A stretch of DNA of 64,000 bases from Dyella lutea (GCF_024158035.1 NZ_JAMZEK010000001.1:124001-188000); one strand, 5' to 3'. Positions 1-8,106 are shown, counted from the stretch's first letter. Made by a program: numbers and translations. The notes: a model not told the origin generated them from the sequence alone.

Positions 1-1437
1 GTGGCGCTGCAGGACGAGGACACCACCCTCACCTATGCCGAGCTGACCCAGGAGATCGACCTTGCCGTGGAGGCCATCGGTGGCGGGCGGGTCGCGCTGT
101 GGATGGACAACAGCTGCGCATGGGCGGTGATCGATCTCGCCCTGGCCCGCCAGGGCGCGGTGGCCGTGCCGGTACCGCCGTTCTTCTCCGCCGGGCAGGT
201 TGGACATCTGCTGGCCGATGCGCGACCCGACCTGCTGGTGACCAACCAGCCGGACCCGGTCGGCGCGATGCTGGGACGACGACCGGCGCGACGACTGAGC
301 ATTGCCGGACAACTGGTCTCCGTCTTCGAGCTGGCCGTGGCAGCGCCTCCCGCGTTGCCGCCGGGCACCGCCAAGATCACCTACACCTCCGGCACCACCG
401 GCCAGCCGAAGGGCGTGTGCCTGTCCGCCGAGGCGATCGGCCGCGTCGCGCAGGCGCTGGGCGAGGCGGTGGGCGGCACGGCGGCGGATCGCGCGCTGTC
501 GCTGCTGCCGCTCTCCACGCTGCTGGAGAACATCGGCGGCCTCTATGTGGCGCTTGCCGCCGGCGGCACGGCCTGCGTGCCGTCGCTGGCCAGCTGCGGC
601 TTCGAGGGCTCCAGCTCGGTGCGGGCGGAACGCTTCGTCGCCGCCCTGCACGGCTACGCGCCCACTGCGACGATCCTGGTGCCGCAGCTGCTCAAGCTGC
701 TGGTCGAGAGCGTCGCCGCTGGTGCGCCCGCGCCCGCCAGCCTGCGCATGCTGGCGGTCGGTGGTGCCCCCTGCGCCCCCCACCTGATCGAGCGGGCATG
801 GGAGCTCCGCCTCCCGGTGCATGAGGGATACGGACTGTCCGAATCGGCCTCGGTGGTGAGCCTCAGTCCGCCGGGCGCGCTGCGGCCGGGCAGCGTCGGC
901 CGGGTGCTGCCGCACGTGCAGGTGCAGCTGGCCGACGACGGCGAGATCCTGGTCGCGGGCAACCTGTTCGAAGGCTACCTGGGAACCGCCGCCACACCGC
1001 CGTCGCCCTGGCCCACCGGCGACCTCGGCTACCTCGACGACGACGGCTACCTGTACCTCACCGGGCGCAAGAAGACCGCCTACGCCACCGCCTTCGGCCG
1101 CAACGTCGCCCCCGAATGGGTGGAGAGCGAGCTGGTCGCCAGCGGCGAGATCCTGCAGGCCGCGGTGTTCGGCGAGGGCCAGCCGCACAACGTCGCGCTG
1201 CTGGTACCGCATCCGGCCACCACCCCCGCCCGCCTCGCCGCAGCCGTGGCCCGCGCCAATACCGCGCTGCCCGACTACGCACGGGTCGCCGGCTGGCGCG
1301 CGCTCGATACGCCGTTCACCCCCGCCAACGGCCAGGCCCGCCCCTCCGGCGGCCTGGCCCGCGATGCCATCGCCCGCCATCACGCCCCGCTCCTGGAAGC
1401 CCTCTATGCAAGCGAAGCCCGACATGAACGTGCATGA
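1..1437 (+). CDS. AMP-binding acyl-adenylate ligase (5' end outside window)
   Basis: ANL-superfamily enzyme that should activate a carboxylic acid as an acyl-AMP. The reading frame is open from base 1 and the first residues already align inside the N-terminal domain, so the true start lies upstream. The P-loop motif YTSGTTGQPKG is near residue 129, an A5-type GYGLSES near 276, and the hinge motif TGDLGYLDDDGYLYLTGRKK near 340-360. The C-terminal region reads NGQARPSGGLARDAI; by eye, the catalytic A10 lysine expected about here is missing, which is unusual. It heads an operon: the next gene overlaps its 3' end. The acid substrate cannot be told. Long-chain or aryl acids are both possible. Confidence 0.85.
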   Translation: MALQDEDTTLTYAELTQEIDLAVEAIGGGRVALWMDNSCAWAVIDLALARQGAVAVPVPPFFSAGQVGHLLADARPDLLVTNQPDPVGAMLGRRPARRLSIAGQLVSVFELAVAAPPALPPGTAKITYTSGTTGQPKGVCLSAEAIGRVAQALGEAVGGTAADRALSLLPLSTLLENIGGLYVALAAGGTACVPSLASCGFEGSSSVRAERFVAALHGYAPTATILVPQLLKLLVESVAAGAPAPASLRMLAVGGAPCAPHLIERAWELRLPVHEGYGLSESASVVSLSPPGALRPGSVGRVLPHVQVQLADDGEILVAGNLFEGYLGTAATPPSPWPTGDLGYLDDDGYLYLTGRKKTAYATAFGRNVAPEWVESELVASGEILQAAVFGEGQPHNVALLVPHPATTPARLAAAVARANTALPDYARVAGWRALDTPFTPANGQARPSGGLARDAIARHHAPLLEALYASEARHERA

Positions 1438-2086
1438 CCGCCTGGTGCTGGAGACCGAAACCAGCCGCCAGGCCTTTCTCGCCATCCCGATCATCCGACG
1501 CGCGCTGGCCGGCCAGGTCAGCCGCGAGGAGTACCTGCGCTTCCTGCAGCAGGCCTACCACCACGTGCACCACACGGTGCGGCTGATGATGGGCATGGGC
1601 TACTTCCTGCCCGAGCGGCTGCACTGGATGCAGCCGGCGATCGCCGAGTACATCGCCGAGGAGATCGGCCACGACCAGTGGATCCTCGACGACATCGACG
1701 CCATCGGCGGCGACGGCGAGGCGGCCCGCCGCAGCCCGCCCGGCGCGGCGGTGGAGCTGATGATCGCCTCCGCCCACGACACGCTGCGCCGCGGCAATCC
1801 GGTCGGCTTTCTCGGCATGGTGTTCGTGCTGGAAGGCATCAGCGCGGCGCTCGCCAGCCGGGCCGCCGACGCGATCCAGCAGGCGCTCGCGCTGCCCAAA
1901 CGGGGATTGCGCTACCTGAGCTCGCACGGCGCGCTCGACCAGGAGCACGTCGGCTTCTTCGAGCAGCTGGTGAACCGGCTCGAGGACGCCGCCGACCAGG
2001 CTGCGCTGATCCACGCCGCCAACCGCTTCTACGCGCTGTACGGCGCGATGTTCCAGTCCATCGACCAGCCGACCGCCGGGAGCTGA
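1406..2086 (+). CDS. Haem-oxygenase-like (HDO/TenA-fold) di-iron oxidase candidate
   Basis: All-helical protein of about 220-226 residues resembling the iron-containing redox enzymes of the haem-oxygenase fold (UndA, CADD and BesC relatives). Counting from the ATG at 1424, likely metal ligands are E80-x2-H83 (in EEIGHD), E137 (in VLEGIS), and H168, D172 and H175 in HGALDQEH. This E/H...E...H-x3-D-x2-H pattern is typical of such oxidases, and the thiaminase TenA cysteine is not evident. Two starts are possible, 1406 and 1424; both overlap the ligase gene, so translation is probably coupled. With a ligase upstream and a dehydrogenase downstream, it may oxidise or fragment an activated acyl chain. 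That role is inference. Confidence 0.72.
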   Translation: MQAKPDMNVHDRLVLETETSRQAFLAIPIIRRALAGQVSREEYLRFLQQAYHHVHHTVRLMMGMGYFLPERLHWMQPAIAEYIAEEIGHDQWILDDIDAIGGDGEAARRSPPGAAVELMIASAHDTLRRGNPVGFLGMVFVLEGISAALASRAADAIQQALALPKRGLRYLSSHGALDQEHVGFFEQLVNRLEDAADQAALIHAANRFYALYGAMFQSIDQPTAGS

Positions 2087-2089
2087 GCC

Positions 2090-2743
2090 ATGACCGCCAA
2101 ACCCCTGTTCCTGCCTTTCGTGGTGATGCTCGCGCTGGCGATGGTGCCGACCTGCGTCACGGCCGCCCCGCTTCCCGCCGATCTGCGGGACATCGCCCAC
2201 GCCTGGGCCCACGTGACCTACGAGGTCGCGCCCGGCGCCCAGGACGACGCCTACCAGGCGCTGGAAGCGCGCGCCGAAAAACTGGTGCAGACCAATCCCG
2301 GCGACGCCGACGCCAAGGTGTGGCTGGCGATCATCCTCAGCACCCACGCCGGCGAACACGGCGGTCTGGGCGCACTGGGCATGGCCAAGCAGGCGCGCGC
2401 GCTGCTCGAGCAGGCGCAGGCGATCCAGCCGGATGCGCTGGACGGCTCGATCTACACCACGCTGGGCAGCCTGTACGACCACGTGCCGGGCTGGCCGCTC
2501 GGCTTCGGCGACAAGGACAAGGCCCGCGCACTGCTGCTCAAGGCATTGCAGGTCAATCCCGACGGCATCGACTCGAACTATTTCTACGCCGACTTCCTGT
2601 ACCGCCACGGCGATCGCGCCGGCGCGCTGGCCGCGGTGAAGAAGGCACTGGCCGCGGCCCCGCGCCCGGACCAGCCGCTGGCCGACCGCGGCCGCCGCGC
2701 GCAGGCGGAAAAGCTGCTGCAGACCATCCAGTCACACTCCTAG
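2090..2743 (+). CDS. Exported tetratricopeptide-repeat protein
   Basis: A 217-residue protein with a probable signal peptide (hydrophobic stretch at residues 6-24, cleavage after a TAA or AAP-type site). The mature part is made of helical pairs with TPR-like spacing: residues 45-75, 95-115 and about 140-165, the last containing KARALLLKALQVNPDG. It starts 3 bases after the stop of the di-iron oxidase gene, so it belongs to the same operon, and is followed 18 bases later by a dehydrogenase gene. TPR proteins usually scaffold other proteins. Its presence among metabolic enzymes suggests a periplasmic or envelope partner for the pathway, but the sequence does not name one. Confidence 0.7.
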   Translation: MTAKPLFLPFVVMLALAMVPTCVTAAPLPADLRDIAHAWAHVTYEVAPGAQDDAYQALEARAEKLVQTNPGDADAKVWLAIILSTHAGEHGGLGALGMAKQARALLEQAQAIQPDALDGSIYTTLGSLYDHVPGWPLGFGDKDKARALLLKALQVNPDGIDSNYFYADFLYRHGDRAGALAAVKKALAAAPRPDQPLADRGRRAQAEKLLQTIQSHS

Positions 2744-2761
2744 GCCGACGAGGTTCAGATC

Positions 2762-3565
2762 ATGCAACTGAGGGACAAACGGATCCTGCTGACCGGTGCG
2801 GGCGGCGGGATCGGCAGGGAGCTGGCGCCGCTGCTGCTCGACGCCGGCGCCAGGCTCTGCCTGACCAGTCGCAGCGACGCGTCCGCGGCAAGCATGGCCC
2901 ACCACGTCCACACCCACTGCGATCGCGTGCTGGTGGTGCGGGCGGACGTGACCTTCGCCGCCGATCGCGAACGCCTGGTCGAGCGCATGCGCGCCGAGTT
3001 CGGCGGCATCGACATCCTGGTCAACCTGGCCGGCGCGCTGGATTTCGGCCTGTTCGCGGACGCGCAACCGGCGATGATTCCCCGGCTGCTGGCGGTGAAC
3101 CTGGAAGCGCCCATGCAGCTGGCCCACGCGGTACTCCCCGCGATGCTCGCGCAGGGCAGCGGCCGGATCGTCAACATCGGCTCGATCTTCGGCAGCATCG
3201 GCTACCCGGGCTTCGCTTCCTATTCGGCCACCAAGTTCGCCCTGCGCGGGTTCTCCCAGGCGCTTCGCCGCGAACTGCACGGCTCGGGCGTGTCCGTCAG
3301 CTATGTCGCACCACGCGCGGTGCGCACCGCCTTCAACCCGGTCGAACTGCACCTGATGGCCGCCGATGGACTCATGCACATGGACGATCCGCTGTGGGTC
3401 GCCGAGCAGATCGTGCGCGCCATCGAGTCCGGACGGCCCGAGGTCTACCTGGGCCAGCCGGAGTCTTTCTTCGCCCGGCTCAATGCCCTGCTCCCCGGCA
3501 TGGTGGACCGGGGCCTGCGCAAGGTCGTGCCGTCGATCGCCAGGTTCGCCCGCGGCGCCGCCTGA
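2762..3565 (+). CDS. Short-chain dehydrogenase/reductase
   Basis: Classical SDR of 267 residues. The cofactor loop TGAGGGIG is at residues 11-18, an NLAG-type motif follows at 92-95, and the catalytic Ser and YSATK (Tyr-x3-Lys) lie near residues 140 and 156-160. The residues after strand 2 (TSRSD) favour NADP(H), which is an inference. It closes the left-edge operon with the acyl ligase, di-iron oxidase and TPR genes and could reduce or oxidise the product of the oxidase. The C-terminal part (EVYLGQPESFFARLN) resembles SDRs annotated as acting on lipid-like substrates, but substrate assignment is not possible. The next gene converges on it with only 28 bases between. Confidence 0.88.
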   Translation: MQLRDKRILLTGAGGGIGRELAPLLLDAGARLCLTSRSDASAASMAHHVHTHCDRVLVVRADVTFAADRERLVERMRAEFGGIDILVNLAGALDFGLFADAQPAMIPRLLAVNLEAPMQLAHAVLPAMLAQGSGRIVNIGSIFGSIGYPGFASYSATKFALRGFSQALRRELHGSGVSVSYVAPRAVRTAFNPVELHLMAADGLMHMDDPLWVAEQIVRAIESGRPEVYLGQPESFFARLNALLPGMVDRGLRKVVPSIARFARGAA

Positions 3566-3593
3566 CGCCGCCTAAGCGATCGCGTCCGCCGGC

Positions 3594-4004
3594 TCAGTGA
3601 CTCTTGATCGGGTAGCTCTGGAAGCCGGCGGCGGGGACCGTCTGCGGTGCCGACGCCGCGTTGGCCGGGGCGGTACCGGCCGGCGCGCCTGCGCTGCCGC
3701 AGCGGTACGCGCCCCACGGCTGCGAGCCGTCGGCCGGCTCGGCCAGCGGCTTGATCGTGTCGGCGTTCATCTTGGCCGCCTCGTTGCGCGCCATCACCTC
3801 GAGCTCGTCACGCACCTTGATGTCGTTACGGTCGATCGGACCGACGTGATCCATCACCGACACGGTGACCTTGCCCAGGTCCTGGCATTGCGAGACATCG
3901 CCGTTCCATGCCGTGCGCACGGCCTTGCCGGCGTCGTCGAGGTTGATGCCCCAGGTGCACGCGCTGAGCAGCACGACGGGGACGAGCAGCAGGGTCTTGC
4001 GCAT
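3594..4004 (-). CDS. DUF4156-like outer-membrane lipoprotein
   Basis: A 136-residue protein starting MRKTLLLVPVVLLSAC. The lipobox LLSAC puts the lipidated cysteine at residue 16, and there is no Asp at +2, so outer-membrane sorting is expected. The mature N-terminal part (Val, paired Cys, LGKVTVSVMD, ...RNEAAKMNADTI) matches the small DUF4156 family. The tail after residue 105 is Ala/Pro/Gly rich and probably disordered. Function is unknown for the family. A longer frame extends upstream, but the signal peptide fixes the start at 4004. It lies downstream of a terminator-like hairpin (4031-4056) that separates it from the M16 peptidase gene. Confidence 0.75.
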   Translation of the reverse strand: MRKTLLLVPVVLLSACTWGINLDDAGKAVRTAWNGDVSQCQDLGKVTVSVMDHVGPIDRNDIKVRDELEVMARNEAAKMNADTIKPLAEPADGSQPWGAYRCGSAGAPAGTAPANAASAPQTVPAAGFQSYPIKSH

Positions 4005-4030
4005 GGAGGGCTCCGCGGTGGATGTCGAAA

Positions 4031-4056
4031 GGGCCGGGCAGTTGCCTGCCCGGCCC
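4031..4056 (-). terminator. Hairpin terminator after the M16 peptidase gene
   Basis: Perfect 11-bp inverted repeat (GGGCCGGGCAG with CTGCCCGGCCC) around a 4-base loop. On the minus strand it is followed by TTTCGAC, a short U-run. It lies 44 bases past the stop of the peptidase gene, between that gene and the lipoprotein gene. Confidence 0.65.
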
Positions 4057-4099
4057 CAGATCGTACCGCGGGAATGCCACCGCATTCCCCAACCGCGGC

Positions 4100-6961
4100 T
4101 TACTTGCCGCCGGCGACCGGCTTGCCGTCGGCGTCCAGCACCTGCATCGCGCCCAGATCGAGCTTCTCCAGCGGCCCGCGGATCTTCGACAGGTCGCCGA
4201 CGATCACCCAGGTGAGCTGGCCCGGGTGGATGACCTCCCTGGCCGCATCGTTCACCTCGGCATCGGTCTGCGCCTGGATACGCGACTTCAGCGTCTGCAC
4301 GTAGTCGTCCGGACGGTGGTACAGGGCGATGTTCTGCAGCGCCCCCATCACCGCGGCCGTGGTCTGGTAGCTGCCCGGCAGCGAGCGCACGTCACCCACC
4401 TTGATCTTGTCGATCTCGGCCTCGGTCAACGGCTTGTCGCCGACCACGCCGCGGGCTTCCTTGAGGATCTCGCCCACCGAATCGGCGGTCTTGTCGGTCT
4501 GCACCGGTGCATACATCAGGAACGGGCGCTGGCCCTTGGCTTCGCGCAGGAAACTGAAGGCGCCGTAGGCCCAGTGCTTGTCCTCACGCAGGTTCATGTT
4601 CAGACGCGAGGTGAAGGTACCGCCGAACGCGCTGCTCATGGTTTCGATCGGCAGGTTGTTCGGTGCCTCGGTGGACGGCGCCAGCTCGCCGGCCAGGATC
4701 AGGCTCTGCTGCGCCCCGGGGCGGTCGACCAGGAACACGCGCGGATGGGCCGGCGGCGCCACCTTGCCGAGATAGCGCGGAGGCACCTTGCCGCTGGCCT
4801 TCCAGTCGCCGAACACCACGTCGAGCTGCGGGACGATCTTGTCCAGCGTGGTGTCGCCGGCCACCAGGATGGTGACGTTGTCCGGGCGGATGTAATCGGC
4901 CATGAAGGCACGCATGTCGGCGGCGGTCAACGACCTGATCGACGCCTCGGTGCCCGAGCCGGTGAACGGGATCGCATACGGATGGCCCTCGCCGTACAGC
5001 AGCGGCGGCAACGTGCGCAGCGCGATGCCGACCGGCTGGCTCTTCTCCTGCGCGATGCCCGCGAGCCACTGGCCGCGCACGCGGGCGACGTCGGCGTCGC
5101 GGAACGCCGGATGGCGCACGATGTCGGCGAACAGGTCGAGCGAGGGCTTGAGCTGGTCGTCCAGCGCGTTGAGCGAAGCGGTGCAGGCATCGAGGCTGCA
5201 GCCGGTGTTGATCATCGCGCCCAGGCGCTGCTTGCGCTTGGCGATCTCGACCGAATCCAGCGACCGGGTGCCTTCGTCCAGCATGCCCATGGTGAAACTG
5301 GAGGTGCCGAGCTTGCGCCCGTGATCGGCGGCATAACCACCGGCGAACTGCATGGCGATCTGCACCGCCGGCACCGCATGTCGCTCGGCCAGCACCACCT
5401 CGATGCCGTTGGCCAGCTTGCCGCGCTGCAGGGCCGGGAAGGTCAGATCGGGGAAACGCTCGACCTGCGGCACGCCCTTGGCGCGATCCACATCGCTCTT
5501 GACCACGTGGTAGTCGCCCTTCGGGCTCAGCTTCGGCGCCGGCGCACCGGATGCGGCGGGGCGACCGGCGACGGTGGCCATGTCGGCGGCATCGATCTTG
5601 CCCGGCACCACGGTGAGCGTGTAATCGCCGTGGCTGATCCACCGGTCCGCCGCGGCCTTCACGCTGGTCGGGGTGGCTGCCATCAGCGTCCTGAAATCCT
5701 TCTGGTACTGCCCCGGGTCGCCCGAATAGAGCTGCCCCTGGGCCAGGATCGTGGCCTGCGTGTTCACCCGCTCCAGCCCACGCACGAAGGAGGCGCGAAC
5801 CTCGGTCTTCACGCGGGCCAGTTCGTCGGCAGTGGGGCCATGGGCCAGGAATTTGCTCCACTCGTCGGCGATCGCCGCTTCCACGCGCGCCGGATCGACG
5901 CCCTTCTTCACGTCCACCTGCAACTGGAACATGCTCGCCAGCACGTGCTGGTCGATGTCCACCGACACGCTGTCGGCCAGCTTGTCGCGGTAGACCAGGC
6001 GCTGATACAGCCGCGAGGTCTTGCTGCCGCCGAGCACGGACGCTGCCAGCTGCAGCTGGTTGAGTTCGTCGCTGGTGCGCGAAGGCACGTTCCATTCGCG
6101 GTAGATGCGTGTCTGCGCCACGTTGTCGGTCATCGTGCCGCGGGTCGACTGCTGACGCGGCGCCACCCACACCTGCGGCCGCGGGACCTGCGGGCCCGGG
6201 GCGATGTCCCCGAAATACTTCAGCGCCTTTTCCTTCGCCTGCGCCGCGGTGATGTCGCCGGACAGCACCAGCACGGTGTTGGCCGCGCCGTAGTAGCCGC
6301 GGAACCACTGCTTCACGTCGTCCAGCGAGGCGGCGTTGAGGTCGGCCATCGAGCCGATGGTGTCGTGATGGTACGGATGATTGGCGGGAAACGCCTCGGC
6401 CTGGATCAGCTCGCCGACGCGACCGTAGGGCTGGTTTTCGCCCTGGCGCTTCTCGTTCTGCACCACGCCGCGCTGCTCATCGAGCTGCGGCTGGCCGATC
6501 GCGCCGAGCAGATGGCCCATGCGGTCCGACTCCATCCACAGCGCCATGTCCAGGGCCGTGGTCGGCACCGTCTCGAAATAGTTGGTGCGGTCCAGCCAGG
6601 TGGTGCCGTTCATGTCGGTGGCGCCGGCCAGCTCGAACGGTTTGAAGTACTCGTCCTTGTGGTTCTCCGAGCCCTGGAACATCAGGTGCTCGAACAGGTG
6701 GGCGAAACCGGTCTTGCCCTTCGGCTCGTAGGAGGAGCCGACGTGGTACCAGATGCTCACCGCCACCACCGGCGCCTTGTGATCCTCGTGTACGACCACG
6801 GTCAGACCATTGGGCAGGGTGAAGCGCTGATAGGCGAGCTGCGGGATCTGTTCGGCGGCGGATGCCGCCGCTACGCCATCGGCCGCGGCACGCAGCGGGA
6901 AGGCGCCGGCGCTCAGGCTCAGCAGTCCGGCGATCAGCAGGGCAAGCGGGGTTTTCGTCAC
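4100..6961 (-). CDS. M16 family zinc metallopeptidase, two-domain, exported
   Basis: A 953-residue pitrilysin/insulinase-family protein. An N-terminal signal peptide (residues 1-26, ending near FPLRAAADG) directs export. The inverted zinc motif HLFEH is at residues 88-92 and the third ligand is likely E170 in VVQNEKRQ. A second, catalytically inactive M16-like half begins near residue 500 (KLANGIEVVLAERHAVPAVQ). This length and double arrangement match periplasmic M16 proteases of Xanthomonadales that degrade peptides. The start is fixed by the signal peptide. It is transcribed away from the small sigma-54-controlled gene, sharing a 261-base upstream region with it, and ends before a strong hairpin. 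Confidence 0.93.
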   Translation of the reverse strand: MTKTPLALLIAGLLSLSAGAFPLRAAADGVAAASAAEQIPQLAYQRFTLPNGLTVVVHEDHKAPVVAVSIWYHVGSSYEPKGKTGFAHLFEHLMFQGSENHKDEYFKPFELAGATDMNGTTWLDRTNYFETVPTTALDMALWMESDRMGHLLGAIGQPQLDEQRGVVQNEKRQGENQPYGRVGELIQAEAFPANHPYHHDTIGSMADLNAASLDDVKQWFRGYYGAANTVLVLSGDITAAQAKEKALKYFGDIAPGPQVPRPQVWVAPRQQSTRGTMTDNVAQTRIYREWNVPSRTSDELNQLQLAASVLGGSKTSRLYQRLVYRDKLADSVSVDIDQHVLASMFQLQVDVKKGVDPARVEAAIADEWSKFLAHGPTADELARVKTEVRASFVRGLERVNTQATILAQGQLYSGDPGQYQKDFRTLMAATPTSVKAAADRWISHGDYTLTVVPGKIDAADMATVAGRPAASGAPAPKLSPKGDYHVVKSDVDRAKGVPQVERFPDLTFPALQRGKLANGIEVVLAERHAVPAVQIAMQFAGGYAADHGRKLGTSSFTMGMLDEGTRSLDSVEIAKRKQRLGAMINTGCSLDACTASLNALDDQLKPSLDLFADIVRHPAFRDADVARVRGQWLAGIAQEKSQPVGIALRTLPPLLYGEGHPYAIPFTGSGTEASIRSLTAADMRAFMADYIRPDNVTILVAGDTTLDKIVPQLDVVFGDWKASGKVPPRYLGKVAPPAHPRVFLVDRPGAQQSLILAGELAPSTEAPNNLPIETMSSAFGGTFTSRLNMNLREDKHWAYGAFSFLREAKGQRPFLMYAPVQTDKTADSVGEILKEARGVVGDKPLTEAEIDKIKVGDVRSLPGSYQTTAAVMGALQNIALYHRPDDYVQTLKSRIQAQTDAEVNDAAREVIHPGQLTWVIVGDLSKIRGPLEKLDLGAMQVLDADGKPVAGGK

Positions 6962-7041
6962 GGCATCGGCTCCTTGGCGCAGGCGAGCGATCGAAGGTAA
7001 TTGCGAGGCAACCGGGTCGCAAATGACGAATGGCAGGGGGG

Positions 7042-7092
7042 TGTCCGCGTCCGCCGCGTTGTCCGCTGCCGGACGGGCGGTGTCCGCGGACA
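7042..7092 (+). promoter_or_regulatory. Candidate enhancer sites (TGTCCG repeats) for sigma-54 activator
   Basis: Three TGTCCGC-type sites start near 7042, 7060 and 7081. The second lies in the inverted repeat GTCCG-CTGC-CGGAC (7061-7074) and the third is the perfect palindrome TGTCCGCGGACA (7081-7092). They sit about 95-145 bases before the predicted start of transcription, the usual distance for a sigma-54 activator. A separate TGACA-AA-TGTCA dyad is at 7117-7128. The cognate protein is unknown. Confidence 0.5.
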
Positions 7093-7159
7093 GCGCTACG
7101 GATTCGCCGCAACCGTGACAAATGTCAACGCATCAATGGGTTATCCGCGACTGCCGGGA

Positions 7160-7175
7160 TGGCACGCCCCTTGCC
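7160..7175 (+). promoter_or_regulatory. Sigma-54 (RpoN) -24/-12 promoter
   Basis: TGGCACG-CCCC-TTGC matches the RpoN consensus TGGCACG-N4-TTGC exactly through the invariant GG and GC. Transcription should start near 7186, giving a leader of about 37 bases that contains the ribosome site AAGGAGA before the ATG at 7223. Confidence 0.72.
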
Positions 7176-7222
7176 ACAGTAGGGGCACGGACACTCAACC
7201 CTGTCACGCAAGGAGACACCCC

Positions 7223-7438
7223 ATGAAACTCGAATCGCTTCTGCTCCGCGGCCTGTTCGTTGCCTGTCTCACCGTGTGCGGCCTGATCGTCGGCGCCATG
7301 CTGCTCAAGGCCCCCGCGGCCGTCCGCCTGGCCAACGACGCCGCCGTCGCCCCGACCGTGGGCACTGCCCTGGTCGTACCGGCGAGCCAGTGTGCGTTGC
7401 CGCCGGATGGCGTGGTCTGCCCGCGCCAGGCCAGCTGA
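7223..7438 (+). CDS. Small membrane protein, 71 aa, under sigma-54 control
   Basis: Short gene with a good ribosome site (AAGGAG, 8 bases before the ATG). The peptide has one strongly hydrophobic segment at about residues 9-30 ([20 protein letters not shown]), then an Ala/Val-rich segment and a C-terminal tail with two cysteines (residues 57 and 65). It may be an inner-membrane protein with a periplasmic tail, or an exported peptide with an uncleaved signal. No family is recognised. The sigma-54 promoter and upstream repeats make it likely to be tightly regulated. It is followed by a small hairpin and the trmL gene. Confidence 0.65.
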   Translation: MKLESLLLRGLFVACLTVCGLIVGAMLLKAPAAVRLANDAAVAPTVGTALVVPASQCALPPDGVVCPRQAS

Positions 7439-7444
7439 CCCGAT

Positions 7445-7463
7445 CGCGGGGAATCACCCCGCG
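7445..7463 (+). terminator. Weak hairpin after the small membrane protein gene
   Basis: Seven-bp stem CGCGGGG/CCCCGCG with loop AATCA, 6 bases after the stop codon. It lacks a clear U-tract, so termination is uncertain. Confidence 0.35.
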
Positions 7464-7478
7464 GCCGGTTCTGCCGGC

Positions 7479-7484
7479 GATAAT
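7479..7484 (+). promoter_or_regulatory. -10 box of trmL, possibly leaderless
   Basis: GATAAT ends 6 bases before the ATG at 7491, so transcription could begin at or next to the start codon. The box sits in the dyad CCGGCGA-TAA-TCGCCGG (7474-7490). No convincing -35 box was seen. Confidence 0.4.
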
Positions 7485-7490
7485 CGCCGG

Positions 7491-7964
7491 ATGCTGCACG
7501 TCATCCTGTTCCGCCCCGAAATTCCGCCCAACACCGGCAACGTGATCCGCCTGTGCGCCAATACCGGCGCCGCGCTGCACCTGGTGCGCCCGCTCGGCTT
7601 CGAGCTCGACGACACCCGCCTGCGCCGCGCCGGGCTGGACTACCACGAGTACGCCAGTGTGGCGGTGCACGACCACCTGGACGCCTGCCTCGACGCGATC
7701 GGCCGCCCGCGCGTGTTCGCCTTCTCCACGCGCGGCCGGGTGAGCCACGTCGGGGCCCGCTTCGAGCGCGGAGACGCCCTGCTGTTCGGCTGCGAGACCG
7801 CCGGCCTGCCGGACGAGGTGCTCGACGCGATCCCCGTGCCGCAGCGCCTGCGGCTGCCGATGCGTCCGGACAGCCGCAGTCTCAATCTTTCCAACAGCGT
7901 GGCGGTGGCAGTGTTCGAGGCCTGGCGGCAGCTCGGCTTCGAGGGCGCCGCGGCGCTGCCGTAG
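7491..7964 (+). CDS. trmL: tRNA (cytidine(34)-2'-O)-methyltransferase
   Basis: SPOUT-family methyltransferase of 157 residues, close to the E. coli TrmL length. It modifies the wobble base of tRNA-Leu isoacceptors using S-adenosylmethionine. Family landmarks are visible: [20 protein letters not shown] at the N-terminus, [13 protein letters not shown], the knot motif [11 protein letters not shown] near residue 102, and [19 protein letters not shown] near the end. The ATG at 7491 is chosen because the family starts exactly at this hydrophobic strand. There is no ribosome site in front of it, but a -10-like box lies 6 bases upstream. A REP-like inverted repeat follows the gene. Confidence 0.93.
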   Translation: MLHVILFRPEIPPNTGNVIRLCANTGAALHLVRPLGFELDDTRLRRAGLDYHEYASVAVHDHLDACLDAIGRPRVFAFSTRGRVSHVGARFERGDALLFGCETAGLPDEVLDAIPVPQRLRLPMRPDSRSLNLSNSVAVAVFEAWRQLGFEGAAALP

Positions 7965-8024
7965 ACCCGCGGCCTGCATGGGGCCGCGTCGCGGCAGGCC
8001 TCGCCCGAAATCCACCCTCCAAGG

Positions 8025-8106
8025 GTAGGAGCCCGCTCGCGGGCGATGCTCCTGGATGTGAATCCCCATCCGAAACGAAAAGCATCGCCCGCGAGCGGGC
8101 TACTAC
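8025..8106. repeat. REP-like inverted repeat between trmL and ubiJ
   Basis: Two 26-base arms (8025-8050 and 8081-8106) are reverse complements at 25 of 26 positions and enclose a 30-base spacer. The core GCCCGCTCGCGGGC is itself palindromic, so each arm can fold alone. This GTAGGAGCCCGC type is common as dispersed intergenic repeats in gammaproteobacteria. No second copy was seen in the window. It may stop or stabilise trmL RNA. Confidence 0.75.

Noticed and set aside
4022-7000. A 992-codon open frame on the plus strand
   Set aside because: It is antisense to the M16 peptidase gene, has no family motif, and follows from the high GC content of third codon positions.
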